A stretch of 64,000 bases of DNA, from assembly GCA_963669155.1 (NCBI GenBank), contig OZ022596.1, positions 13,357,038 through 13,421,037 of the forward strand, given 5' to 3'. The notes under the pieces were generated by a model that saw only the letters and a list, made by a program, of their open reading frames with translations, did no database searches and was not told the DNA's origin. Shown in pieces: positions 49,910-60,292 of the stretch. The position numbers and the translations under genes are program-made. This stretch comes from Arbacia lixula. Its lineage: Eukaryota; Echinodermata; Echinoidea; Arbacioida; Arbaciidae. Each line of letters begins with the position of its first letter. Positions within the stretch are counted from its first letter, which is position 1.

Positions 49910-52734
49910 TCCGCAGGGAGACCGTGACGGTGCCGATATCAACAGTCTTTAGAGAAAGTGTGAAATGGCTTAATTGTCATGATTTGACCATGGACCTATC
50001 ATGGATGGACTGCGCTCGGATAGACTTCCTTTGATCTATGAGGTCCGCCGCCTCATAAAAATTCAAGACATTCAGGTGTTTTAAACAATTAGCTGTATTT
50101 CTAATTAGGTAGTGCCTTCCTCTGAGTAACAAAAGAAAATCTGTTTTGAGAAGTATGTCAACCGTTCAGCCTCCGCTGGGAGCTCGTAGCTGATCTTTTT
50201 ACACAAACTGTGAATTAGTTTTTGGGGTGAGCGAAGTGAAATTTTGAAAAAAATTGTAGAAAGAATTTGATCCGTAACTTTTTCGGACACCTCCGCACAC
50301 GAAATAGAGGTTGTTTCATAAAAGATGGAACACTCAATAAACGATTTACAAGATATTTTTAAGTAAATATGATTCGGAAATGTGCGATATGGAGGCATTT
50401 CTCTGGCATATTTTTTACAGTATTCTTCTTTTATCACAAAAACGAAGCAGCAATATAATCTGAAATTCGCAGAATCGTATCTTTATAAGATGTAATTATA
50501 CTGCACATGCACTTCAGTTCATGAAGTGGTTCTGAAATCTTCTGCGCGTACAGAATATATATTCCTCAAAATGCATACTACATTTTGTCATGCTTGTTTG
50601 GCGGCGGATCTCCCTCGATCAAAGAGCCAAACGCGTCAAATATTCCATTGTGATATCAATGCACGCGACTGCTGTAGGAATAAATTACACTTCGTGCTGA
50701 CTCCATTTCTTACACCTCTCTGATTTGACAGAGCCACTAAACCAGGCTTTCAACGTGTCTTTCATTCTCCATCACATGCTGATTGCAGACATGGACGAGT
50801 GCGGAAGCGACCCTTGTCAGAACAACGGTAGCTGCCTTGCTAAGAACGCAACTGGCTTCTTCTGCGCATGCTCGGGACACTTTGCTGGCGATTATTGCGA
50901 TATCGGTATGTACAATTACTTTTTACTTAATTGTTTTATTCTTTAACATTTTTGTACGTTTATACGGTATACAGGTTATCACTAACTTACTAATGCTGCC
51001 CTAATCAGACAAAGGAAAAGAAAATTATGATCGTTTGAAATTTCAATTTTATGACGTCACCTGCAATGGTCCCCATTATGTGTACTGTATGATTCCATTA
51101 ATTTTTCTTTTTCTGTTTTTGATGGAAGAATATTCTTTTGTTAGAGAGGTGTATATGTGTGAAAACATGTTTTTAATGATGTATCAAATTTACAGGTAAA
51201 ATGATGCATATCCTTTTGAGAAATGAATATGTTTAAAAGAAATTGCACTGAACGTATGGGAAAGCGCCACGTGACGTCACAAAATCAACATTTTAAAAGA
51301 TCATAAATTTCTTATCCTTCGACGGAATTTCATCAAACCTTCACTAATATGTTTCGCTTATGTATCTGCTTTTATTAAAACAACTTATATTTAGGGTGGA
51401 CCATCTCTTTCATACCAAGGGAGAAAATGTCTTCCTTGCACTTACTCTTAGAAACATAATACAAATGAAGTTTCTGCTTTATGGAAGAACTGTAGTCTAT
51501 ATGAGTAGATGAGATATTTTTGTCTCAAGTGGTGGAATTCCATTTTGCTCCAAACACACTTTATTTGATGTCATTTTAAGGCCAACATGATACAGTTATA
51601 GATTTTTTTGAGAAAACTTTTCGAATCCGTACTAAAAAATATTAAATAATGAATAACTTTGCACATTATGCCAAAAATGGTGACGCGTGGGGCATCTCAA
51701 AATATAGATAAATTTGAAGATATCTATGAAAAAAAGAAATGAATGTATCTAGAATCCAACTATGAAGCGGGTAGACAGATTTATACGCTTTGCAATGGCC
51801 GATGAATTTTGCATTCACGATGTATAATATGTTATATGTTCATATTCAATGTATTATTAAATAGTGTGATACATTTTGATGGATTGGTCAATTGGTTTCA
51901 ATTAGTTTAAAGTAGGAATCCTGATTTCGAATGAGCATGGTTTAATTTCCAATTACATTTCTTTTTAACATTACATTTCGAGAAGAAATGTTCGAATTCC
52001 CGTATTATGTCGAATTGAATCCGGTTGAATCCAATTTAAACCAGTTGCAAACTGGTTTCAATTAGTTTCAAATGGATTTTGGTCCTGGATGGGCTATCCT
52101 ATTATTTTGAAGGGGCAATGTGGGGACTAGAATGGAATTCATTTCAATAATTTTGAATTCGAAGTATCCCCCTACTCTCTCTCACTACCCCCTCTCTTCC
52201 CTTTTCTCTCTCATATTTTCCTCCTGGCCAGCCTCCCCCCCCCCCCCCCCTCCCTCCTCTTCCCTCCCTTTCTTTTCTCCCCGTCTTCCCCTCTTTTTTC
52301 TCTCTCTCTTAATCCCCCACCCCCATGTCATATCCCATACTTCCATATTTGCCACTTACATTACCATCACCACAGACAATACGCTCCGTGTGAGACTTGA
52401 TGGACACTTGCGTTTCTTTAAACTTCCTGAAGACCCAACTCTGTACCCAACAGGTTATCTGGAAGTGAACCGAAACGGCACATGGTATAGTGTTATCGCG
52501 CAAATCAACGTTAAGTTTGGCGCACTTCGACGAATTGCAACCCCCATTTGTGAAATGTTGGGATATAAGTTCTCTGCTCTTATGGGGGAAAGGGGTGTCA
52601 AAATAGGATCACATGTCACGATTAACTGTGACGGCACCGAGACCGATATCGATCAATGCGATATCAAAGTTGCAGAGGCCATAGATGACACTAATTATTT
52701 CATGCCAATATTTCAATGCAAGTTTCACATGTAA
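44792..52734 (+). CDS. SRCR-SRCR-EGF-SRCR protein (5' end missing)
   Basis: Exons at 44792-45124, 45336-45734, 46086-46142, 50789-50905 and 52376-52734 all join in phase 1 and give about 421 residues to a stop. Exon order is: a six-Cys SRCR-like domain; a second SRCR-like domain with an acidic Ser/Asp insert; a short linker; a six-Cys EGF domain (DMDECGSDPC...); and a Cys-poor SRCR-like domain ending at TAA. SRCR proteins are extracellular or membrane receptors and matrix proteins. No transmembrane segment follows the last domain, so the product is probably secreted. An entry exon with start codon and signal peptide must lie upstream and was not found. A further exon may exist near 46,735. 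The family is greatly expanded in sea urchins, but orthology to a named gene is not claimed. Confidence 0.82.
45336..45734 (+). CDS. SRCR gene exon B: SRCR domain 2
   Basis: Acceptor GGAAATACAG, donor GTGAGA; 399 nt, phase 1 on both sides. Landmarks are GGVRLSAG, GRWYPLCSKYWDEYQADVIC, RTLGYKAA, MLMCEGDEQIVTEC and AGVVCG. An acidic insert (SSSDEDVGAAGDYDVDG) makes it longer than a usual ~100-residue SRCR domain. Confidence 0.88.
46086..46142 (+). CDS. SRCR gene exon C: 19-residue linker
   Basis: Acceptor CATTTTCAG, donor GTAAGT; 57 nt, phase 1 on both sides. It encodes EWLNPTMHKMSEKDEIGQF. Support is the splice sites and phase only, since the peptide has no known motif. Confidence 0.5.
48790..49290 (+). 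mobile_element. Decayed LINE reverse-transcriptase fragment
   Basis: Translation in shifting frames gives HFNTSLITDTFPND, QFLF(S)QLSPKSSK-like LTAFSKILEK, CTRKSPFLEQNDVL and GIFLYFSKVFDTIDHKIL. These match the fingers and palm entry of Jockey/CR1-type polymerases. Many stops are present, so it is an old relic. Confidence 0.7.
49319..49350. repeat. Perfect 32-bp palindrome
   Basis: The two 16-base halves AAATGATCAACTTTTG and CAAAAGTTGATCATTT are exact complements with no spacer. The longer flanks (ATGTGGAATATA, TATATTTTACAT) are weakly inverted as well. Confidence 0.9.
50789..50905 (+). CDS. SRCR gene exon D: EGF domain
   Basis: Acceptor TGATTGCAG, donor GTATGT; 117 nt, phase 1 on both sides, as is usual for EGF exons. 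It encodes DMDECGSDPCQNNGSC and FFCACSGHFAGDYC, with all six cysteines. The DMDEC start resembles calcium-binding EGF domains, and NAT is a potential N-glycosylation site. Confidence 0.92.
51003..51412. mobile_element. Partial MITE, AGGGATA/TTCACC family
   Basis: The words CAAAGGAAAAGAAAATTAT, TATGACGTCACCTGC, TTGAGAAAT and the right arm AAACCTTCACTAATATGTTTC match 19,049-20,004. The left terminus is missing. Confidence 0.7.
52180..52330 (+). repeat. Pyrimidine-rich tract before last SRCR exon
   Basis: A long C/T tract with a ~17-C run precedes exon E by about 50 bases. It extends the polypyrimidine context of that acceptor. Confidence 0.75.
52376..52734 (+). CDS. SRCR gene exon E: Cys-poor SRCR-like domain and stop
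   Basis: Acceptor CATCACCACAG, phase 1 in, TAA stop at 52,732-52,734. Landmarks are LRVRLDGHLRF, GYLEVNRNGTWYSVI, PICEMLGYKFSA, VTINCDGTETDIDQC and FQCKFHM. Only four cysteines are present, fewer than the six to eight of canonical SRCR domains. Confidence 0.82.
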
Positions 52735-52828
52735 TCCTTTCGTGTTTGTGACCACATGGGTGTCACGTGCTGGCCTACTACCGAAAGCTGCAGTAACCAT
52801 CTTAACCAAAATTTGGACAAATCAGCAA

Positions 52829-52834
52829 AATAAA
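52829..52834 (+). terminator. Candidate polyadenylation signal of SRCR gene
   Basis: AATAAA 95 bases past the stop codon. The distance is typical. Confidence 0.55.
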
Positions 52835-53194
52835 ATGTTTTTTATATTGCGCTCTAAGAAAATGGACGGCTTGGTATTCGAATGATTGAAAAGGGACCAT
52901 TTTTTTTACGAAAGGAGGTGGGGAGGATTACTACATGTTAGTTATTTAGGTGTGAGAAGTGTTTGTGATGTGGTGATGGAAGTGGAAGAAATATCATGTA
53001 GTGGATCATACCCCTGATTCTCAACTAGGAAGGTAATGGCTGAAACCCATTAACTGTGACTTGTTTTTCAGCAAATCTTGATATTAAAGCACATAGCTCC
53101 GAACGTATGAGATAAATAAGGGGAGAGAATAGCAGTGCTATCACCGATAAGGCTACTATGGGTAAATAAGAGACGATGTTATCAAATCTTCACA

Positions 53195-54370
53195 CGAATT
53201 CTTCTTGCTAGGGTAGAGAAACAGCTTGATGAAAATCAACCACAAGAACAAGCTGGATTTCGTACAGGATGAAGAACATCACACCATCTCCACACCTTAA
53301 GCCAGATAATCGAGAAGGCAAAAGAATACCGTTTTGACATCTGCCTTGGCTTCGTTGATTAAGAGAAGGCATTTGACAGCCTAAACCATCAGTATTTGTT
53401 CAATGCCTTAGAAAAGCAGGTCACAGATGGAAAGTACATTCGCCTAATTAAGAACATCTATAAGGACTCTAGTGCCCGTGTACATCTAGAAAGCACTACA
53501 ACAAATGCCTTTAAAATCCTGAAAGGGGTAAGACAAGGTGACCCCATCTCAACAAAGCTCTTTAGTGCAGCTATGGAGGATGTCTTCAGAAACCTCGATT
53601 GGTTATCATTGGTAATAGTGGTGAATGGCGAACACCCAACACATCTCAGATTTGCAGATGACATTTTACTTAGCCATACACCTGAGAAACTGGAGAAAAT
53701 GATTCGAGAACTAAGTGAAGAAAGTAGAAAAGCTGGACTGAAAATAAATATCACAAAGGCAAAGGTAATGATGAGCAGTAGATTCAAAGAACACCAAATC
53801 ACAGTTCGGGGGAGGACCGTAGAAAAGGTAGACAACTACATATACTTGGGCAAAAAGATCTCCATAGAAAATGAAACAGCAGGGGAAGTGAATAGAAGGA
53901 TCCAGTTGGCTTGGGCAAAATTTAGCAAGTTAAACTATATCTTTTGTGATGAGAAGCCCCCTCTTTCTCTCAAGAAACAGATTTTCAACCAATGCATCAT
54001 ACCTGTGCTCTCCTATGGAGCAGAAACGTGGACCACAACTAAGAGACTGGAGAGAAAACTTAGAGTAACCGTAATGACTATGGAAAGAATTATGATTGGT
54101 GTTACAAAGAGGGACAAAGTTACAAACTATGATTTTAGAAAGAAAAATTAAGTACGGGACATAGTACAGGAAATCAAATAAAAGAAATGGAGGTGGGCTG
54201 GTCATCTGTCCAGGAGGAAAGATGGTAGATGGACCCCAGAGCTAACACCAGAAGACGGGGCAAAGTAGGAGGTGGATTGACGATATTAGAGAATATGGTA
54301 GTATGACATGGAACCGAAAGGCACAAGATAGATCATATTGGAAAATGATTAGGCCTTCTTTCAGCAGTGG
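53195..54370 (+). mobile_element. LINE reverse-transcriptase fragment
   Basis: The 251-residue frame at 53,396-54,151 contains the RT core: GVRQGDPISTKLFSAAMED, LRFADDILLSH (the catalytic F/YADD box), GLKINITKAKVMMS and YIYLGKKIS. Before it, AGFRTG and FVD.EKAFD are interrupted by stops. After it, KKWRWAGHLSRRKDGRWTPE marks the end of a LINE polymerase. Neither the endonuclease domain nor the 5' part is present. It is a 5'-truncated non-LTR element, and the stops show it is inactive. Clade is not settled. Confidence 0.85.
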
Positions 54371-54404
54371 AGAGAAATAGGCTAAATAGAAATAGAATAG
54401 TTAT

Positions 54405-54475
54405 CATCGTCAGTATCATCATTATTATCATTACTATCATTATCATTATTATTCTTACCATTATTACCATTTTGA
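54405..54475 (+). repeat. ATC/ATT microsatellite
   Basis: ATCATTATTATC-type units follow the LINE fragment and may be its tail. Confidence 0.8.
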
Positions 54476-55690
54476 AATAAGTCTGTAGCAAACGCTATTT
54501 TTACGTCCAATTATTTTAAAAAAAAAAACGCCGCTCAAAAACGAATTAGTATGATAGCAACCGATTGAGATTGACATTTAGACATGTTTAGCTGTCATTG
54601 CTTGTCTGGTTGCATGTTAAAAATGAAGTATACCTTGTAAGTTCAACGTATTGAAGGAATTGGCATATGTGTATGAATCATAATTATTGTAACACGTTTT
54701 TTTATATTGTGACACACGGCCATAAAATATTTAATAAAATACTTTAATGGCACATACTACTATCAAGCGTCTGTTTCAGTTTACATATTTACACAAGTTT
54801 ACACAAGCTTACTAAACAATTTACCAAAGCGATAGAACGAAATTATATGAACAAGAAAAGGAAATATGTCAAAGTAAAGAAAAACGAGATCGATGATAGA
54901 AGGGAACAATTATCTTCAGTATGCACACAGAGATAACGGGATTGAGGTTGAAAAGGAGGGGGAAATTGTTATGCCAGACTGAGAGATCAGTGAAAGTGGA
55001 TGAAAACGTGCTTCCAGGCGGAAGTACTCGAGAGAGAAAGAGGTTTTGAGAGACCGAACGTAATAACACTTCATTTGCAGGTCGTTAAATTATACTTGAG
55101 TTTAGCTATATGTATTATGCGATCAATTACCATGACTATACGCTGAAACAGGTTTAGTGCATTTAGGCACACGGTTAGAAATGTTAAATATAATACGTAC
55201 ATCTACATATGAAGAGCTAATTTGCAAAAGGGGTTAGATTAATTTTCATCAAATTTGATTTTTTTTGTCTCAATGTATATATTTGAAGTAGTTATATAAG
55301 ATGATACCAAAGGAAAGTTGAAATTCCCATAAGAAAGTGAACAAAAATGGCAAAGAAAAATAATTTTTTTCTCAAAAGGGGTGAGATCCATTTCAGTTTG
55401 TTTGAAAAAGGGGTAAGATGCATCTGAGGTAATTTTTGGAAAAAAAATATTTAAGAAACATGAAGACAGGTAGATTTCTTTTACACCGAATTTTATGTTC
55501 ACATGGTATGGTAGTAGATCATGACAATTTAGTTTCGCATAAGCATATTGCAATGTGGGAGAATAAAAACGTTGATTTTTCTCAGAATGGTCTAAAGTGG
55601 ATCTTACCCCTTTTGCCACAAACTCTTCATAACGAGACACACTATTGTTGCGAAAAACGCCGCTCTACTTTATTCCTATCTTTCTTCTAT
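54476..55690. other. Gene-free stretch
   Basis: No gene or repeat family recognised. It is AT-rich intergenic sequence. Confidence 0.5.
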
Positions 55691-55701
55691 CCACATATTT
55701 T

Positions 55702-56835
55702 TATGCCTCCGCCACGAAGGGGCCGGAGGCATTATGTTTTCGGGTTGTCCGTTCGTCCGTCCGTACGTCCGTCCATACGTATGTCGGTCCGTCCATCCGT
55801 CCGTACGTCCGTCCCGAATCCGGCTTGAGAACCGCTAACCAGCTTTGCTTCAAACTTGTTACATGTGTGTATTGCATGAAATTAATGAGGTGTGTAAAAT
55901 AGGGGTCAATTCTTATTGAGGTCAAAGGTCAATAAACTGTGTAAAAAATTGCCCCAAATTGACCCTTTTGACCATAATACGAAATTAAGAAATGCAATTC
56001 TCATAAAACGTGGTACTAAGATGGATCACTACTTGGGAATGGACTGGTGACATTTTTGGCGAAGGCCAGAGGTCAAAGATCTGTCAACATTGCAACAATT
56101 TGCTCAAAATTTGACCCATATTGATATTTTTCACAATTAACCCAAATCCAATGGTGCAATTCTAATCAAACATGGTACAGAGATGTAACACTCCATGGAG
56201 GTAGATTGATGGAAGTTTGGGTAAAATTCCCGAAAGGTCAAAGGTCAATGAACTTTGCCAAAAATTAGCTAAAAAATTGCCCCCAAAGTAATATTTTTCA
56301 AAATAAATCAAGATCCAATTGTGTAAAACCAGCCAAACATGGTGCAAAGATTGATCACTACTTTGGGGTAGACTGATGATATGTTTGGTGAAAATTCTCA
56401 AAGGTCAGAAGTCAAATGTCAATGAACTTTGCCAAAATTGGCTAAAAATTGTGCCAAAATTAACATTTTTCACATTGAATGCAAAACTAATGGTTCAATT
56501 TGAACCAAACATGGTACAGAGATGTACCACTTCATGGAGGTAGACTGGTGAAAGTGTGGTCAAAGGACAATGAACTTTACCCAAAATTGGTTAATTTTAA
56601 ACAAACTGAATACAAGGATGGCTTTAGACGGACTGATTAGATTGGAAGTCAGAGGTAAATGAACATTGCCAAATTTGGCCAAACATGGAAAAACAAAATA
56701 TATTTTCATTTCACATAGGAATTAAATGGTGCATTGCCCACCAAACAGGTTTTCTGAGAATAAATTTAAATAGAGCTAGCAAAGAGGCGGACGCATATTT
56801 ATAGCGACTGCACGGCAGTCGAATTGCTCTAGTTC
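55702..56835 (+). mobile_element. Pearl/Helentron-like element with ~165-bp tandem core
   Basis: It begins with a GCCTCCGCCACGAAGG...CCGGAGGC hairpin, then a (GTCC)n-rich tract. The core has four degenerate units of about 160-170 bases (anchor CATGGTACAGAGATG near 56,009, 56,169, 56,338 and 56,509). It ends with the perfect hairpin CGACTGC-ACG-GCAGTCG followed by AATTGCTCTAG. A central tandem array plus a short 3' hairpin is the structure of non-autonomous Helentrons and bivalve pearl elements. Family assignment is inferred from structure only. Confidence 0.6.
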
Positions 56836-57480
56836 TTTCTACTTACTGAAGCAAGTCAGCTATATGTATCTGTAACTTGTTTTGTTTTTTATTCTGTTTA
56901 ACCACACCTGTGTCATCTCGCTCATGTGTTTCGTTTCATCATAGAGCCGCATGCACTTCAGTCATATGCTTAAAAAATGTACCTTTTCTGTATTTCACGT
57001 CATTTACTTTTTCATTCTTGACATACCTTGGTATACATATTTATGTAGATATGCACTAGTATATATAAGTAAATTACATGTTTTACCATGTATATAATGA
57101 TCATTAAATTGTTGAATTGGTTATATTGTATTAAAAAGGTAAAAATCCAAACTCGCAGTAAAAATCACCTGCATATTATGTGCATTATAAATGTTTGATA
57201 TGTTGTACATGTAGTTGTAAATATGATACACAAGAAACAAATAGTTCAAAATGAAATAAAATGAAATCAAATGGAACATGATGATATCAAGCGTGTTTTT
57301 TCGATTGTACTGTTTATACGAAGCTAGAAGAAACTAGTAACCGATGTTGGAATGGTATTAAACACACATTATTTGACATGTACAAAGAGACGGTGGGGCA
57401 GGGGTTGAAAAAGAGGAGGAAGTTGATATGGACACAAAAACTGAGAGAACGGTGAAATTGGCGGGAAAAAAATGGCGGTA
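56836..57480. other. Gene-free stretch
   Basis: Nothing recognised beyond AT-rich sequence. Confidence 0.5.
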
Positions 57481-57529
57481 CTTACCGGCAAAGGAACTCT
57501 AGAACGAAAAAGTGTGGAGAGAACGAGAG

Positions 57530-57770
57530 CAAGAAACAGGGAAACAGAGATAAAGAGAGAGAGAGAGAGATAGAGAGAGAAGGAGAGAGAAATAGAAATA
57601 TGGAGATTGAGACAGAGAGAGAGAGAGAAAGAAAGAGCGAGATAGATATAGAGAGAGATACAGAGACAGAAAGAGATAGGGACAGATAGAGAGAGAGGGA
57701 CAGATAGAGAGACAGCGAGAGAAAGAGAGGGAGAGAGAGAGAGAGAAAGAGAGAAGGGGGGGGGGGGGAG
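57530..57770 (-). repeat. GA-rich simple repeat
   Basis: GAGAGA/GACAGA units on the plus strand run for about 240 bases and end in a G run. The long low-complexity frames on the minus strand are artefacts of this repeat. Confidence 0.9.
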
Positions 57771-57994
57771 TCCTGTATCACGCGGTGCACGTTGCGTACT
57801 GTCAAGTTGTGATTGTTTTCCCAAACAAATATTGATCTTTTTATAACGGTTGTGATAAATAAAAAGTTATTTGTTGCCCTGTCTGATAATGTTTCAGCGA
57901 TATCAGGAGAGCTGTGTCGGAACTAACAATTGCTATATGATTCGCCGGAGTTCAATATACGTATATTAATTTAACATGTGTAAATGTAAAGCCA

Positions 57995-58108
57995 GTTCGT
58001 TTACGTAAACGTGAAAATGTTTTACGTATATGCTTTATCGTTTACGTGAACGCTAAATCTTGTACGTAAAACTTTGAATTGTTTACGCAAATGGGTTTAC
58101 GCAAACGA
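57995..58108 (+). promoter_or_regulatory. Array of six TTACGTAA-like sites, ~20.5-bp period
   Basis: Octamers start at 58,001 (TTACGTAA), 58,022 (TTACGTAT), 58,042 (TTACGTGA), 58,062 (GTACGTAA), 58,083 (TTACGCAA) and 58,097 (TTACGCAA). Spacings are 21, 20, 20, 21 and 14. TTACGTAA is the preferred site of PAR-bZIP and E4BP4/NFIL3 factors. The array lies about 510-610 bases upstream of the AADAC-like start codon. The regulatory role is inferred. Confidence 0.5.
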
Positions 58109-58614
58109 TGTTCTGAAAACTGATTGGCTATACTGAGTGTACTTAAATGTTGTTCGTACATGTACAATCGTCATGTGTCGTTGTGCGACTAGTCCACCCC
58201 ACTGAAGTTATAGGAGATCAGTGGTCCACCCCCGAGACTGTGTTTAGGGATCCGCCGACAACGAACGTTGGGGGCGCATCTTTTTTTCGGGCGGACAGGT
58301 TGGTAGAGTCACGCATTCAGTGGTCTGGCGCGGTGTGCGTACTTGCCGTACTATGGGAATCGGTGGTGTAATGTGTGTGGGAGAATAAGCGGACGATAAA
58401 ATACGGCCAAGATCTGGACTATGAACAATCGTCACGTACCGTTAGGCTGCTCGCTAGTTACTGTACTACATGTAGTAGGTGCTGGGGCTCTGTTTGCAGT
58501 GTAGTAAAGGCTGTACATGTAAATGTGCCATTCGCGTAACGTCCATACCGTGCATGGCTGGAGTTTAACTTCCTTCTGAAAGTGCGTGTTTTGATATGGC
58601 AGAGTAAGTCCACG

Positions 58615-58761
58615 ATGAAAGGAGGCAATGTTGTTCTGGTTTCGGTGCTCCTGCTGGGGGTTCTCATTGCGTACCTACTGTCCGATCCTGTACCCGAGGG
58701 CATCACGGAGCCAGCGAAATATCGGTTTATCACTGCTGTAATGAGACTCATGAAGCTCGTG
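58615..58761 (+). CDS. AADAC: AADAC-like exon 1 (membrane anchor)
   Basis: It encodes MKGGNVVLVSVLLLGVLIAY and then LLSDPVPEGITEPAKYRF. Donor GTAAGT, phase 0 out. Human AADAC starts with a similar anchor and then IYTPLPDNVEEPW. Confidence 0.88.
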
Positions 58762-60256
58762 GTAAGTATCGTTTGGAAATGATCAAGTATGCCAACTGAC
58801 GTACTGTAATTGTAATGTTGTAATGTAACATGGTGTAGGTTAGTAGGTTAACGGGAAATCGGGATCACCACTCAGAACCACTCGGGGGGTGGCGTAGTAG
58901 CCATGATTTTCCGGCTCTGAACAATTTCTTACGTCAAACATTATTAGGTAGGGATATAGGAATATACCCCCTTAAATCCTCCAAGTTTCATTAAAAAAAA
59001 AATTAGGAGGGGTTTGAACTAAAAAACTTTGAACCTCAGGGGGGGGGGGGGGGAAGGTGAAACCCCCCAAACCTACCCCTAAATTCATGCCTATGTACAC
59101 GACCGAAAATAGTGTGTGTGTGTGGGGGGGGGGGGGGGGGTACATTTCATACTGCCCCCGCACCCTTCTAAATGGTGGGGGGGGGGGGGGGGATGAGCGA
59201 ACCCCGTCCCCCCGGGATTTCCACCCATATGTACAATAACGCTATAAAAAGAAAAGGCAAAAAAAAAACCCTGCAAAGAACATTAAATAGAGAGCAAGGA
59301 AAGCATTAAATACGCCGCCAATTACTATACACATCTTTGTAAACACCAATATATAACCCATGATCAAATAACTGTCATGATTGTGTGCCCACTATCTATA
59401 ACTCCAACATAGCCCTGTTAAAAATTAGGTTCCACTTATTCATCTTAATTAACTGAAATAGAAATTTCATCCCCTAGTAATACACAACCCATGACGACCT
59501 CTCCATCAATTGATACATATTCTTTAAACAAATGTTTTACCTGTACTTCCGACACTCATATCAATCTCTTATTGACATAGACGAAACAATTCAACTACAT
59601 CTAATGATTGAAGTAAAATAAAAGTAAAATCAACATGTCTATATTATTACTATCGATATCCCCACATCTGAACGCAATCAAATGTTTCATCACCCACAAT
59701 CTACAATCAATAAATGGTAAAACTCTGAGAACGGTGCAGTCAAAACGCACTCAACAACATTAAGATTCAGTATATCTAAGCATTCGTACCCCAAGCTAGC
59801 CTATCTGATATGCGCCGGGCTATATAATGGGCAAGTTACGTGTCGCGCGAAGGAGACTGAAGGGCTCGGCCGCAGTTTATTTTCAATGTAAACGCACGAG
59901 GGCCAAATGCCAAATGCCACAAGAGCACACTAGGTCCTTAACTCCTACACACAGCTCCGGACACTCAGCTCATGCCCCCTGCACACAGCCTACGCAATTT
60001 TCCATTTTCATTTAACTTCTGATTAATGTATAGGGATATCAGAAAAGAACGGTAATGTGAGGGATGGTGAAACAGTGGGGGAGCGAGATAAGTTAAACTA
60101 GATTGAACACTTGCACGCCACATAGACAGTAAGAGAGAGCGGGCGAGTGGAACAAAACAAAAAGATGAACTAATATTTAGATGGAAGAGGGTATTAGGGC
60201 TAGAGAAAGGAAGCACATGGGAGATCGAGCTCGAGATCGATCGAGAGAGAGAGATG

Positions 60257-60292
<36 letters not shown>

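Larger units (their letters stand above)
46143..50788. other. Large SRCR-gene intron
   Basis: It holds a possible extra exon near 46,735-46,815 (NSLQQTFNYTFNDASGVQRH then stop), a G run at 48,437-48,453, a CR1/Jockey-type LINE fragment at 48,790-49,290, a perfect 32-bp palindrome at 49,319-49,350 and a C-run plus A-run patch at 49,862-49,907. Otherwise nothing recognised. Confidence 0.6.

Noticed and set aside
57369-57824. Hydrophobic Leu/Ser-rich minus-strand frames
   Set aside because: They are the translation of a GA/TC simple repeat.
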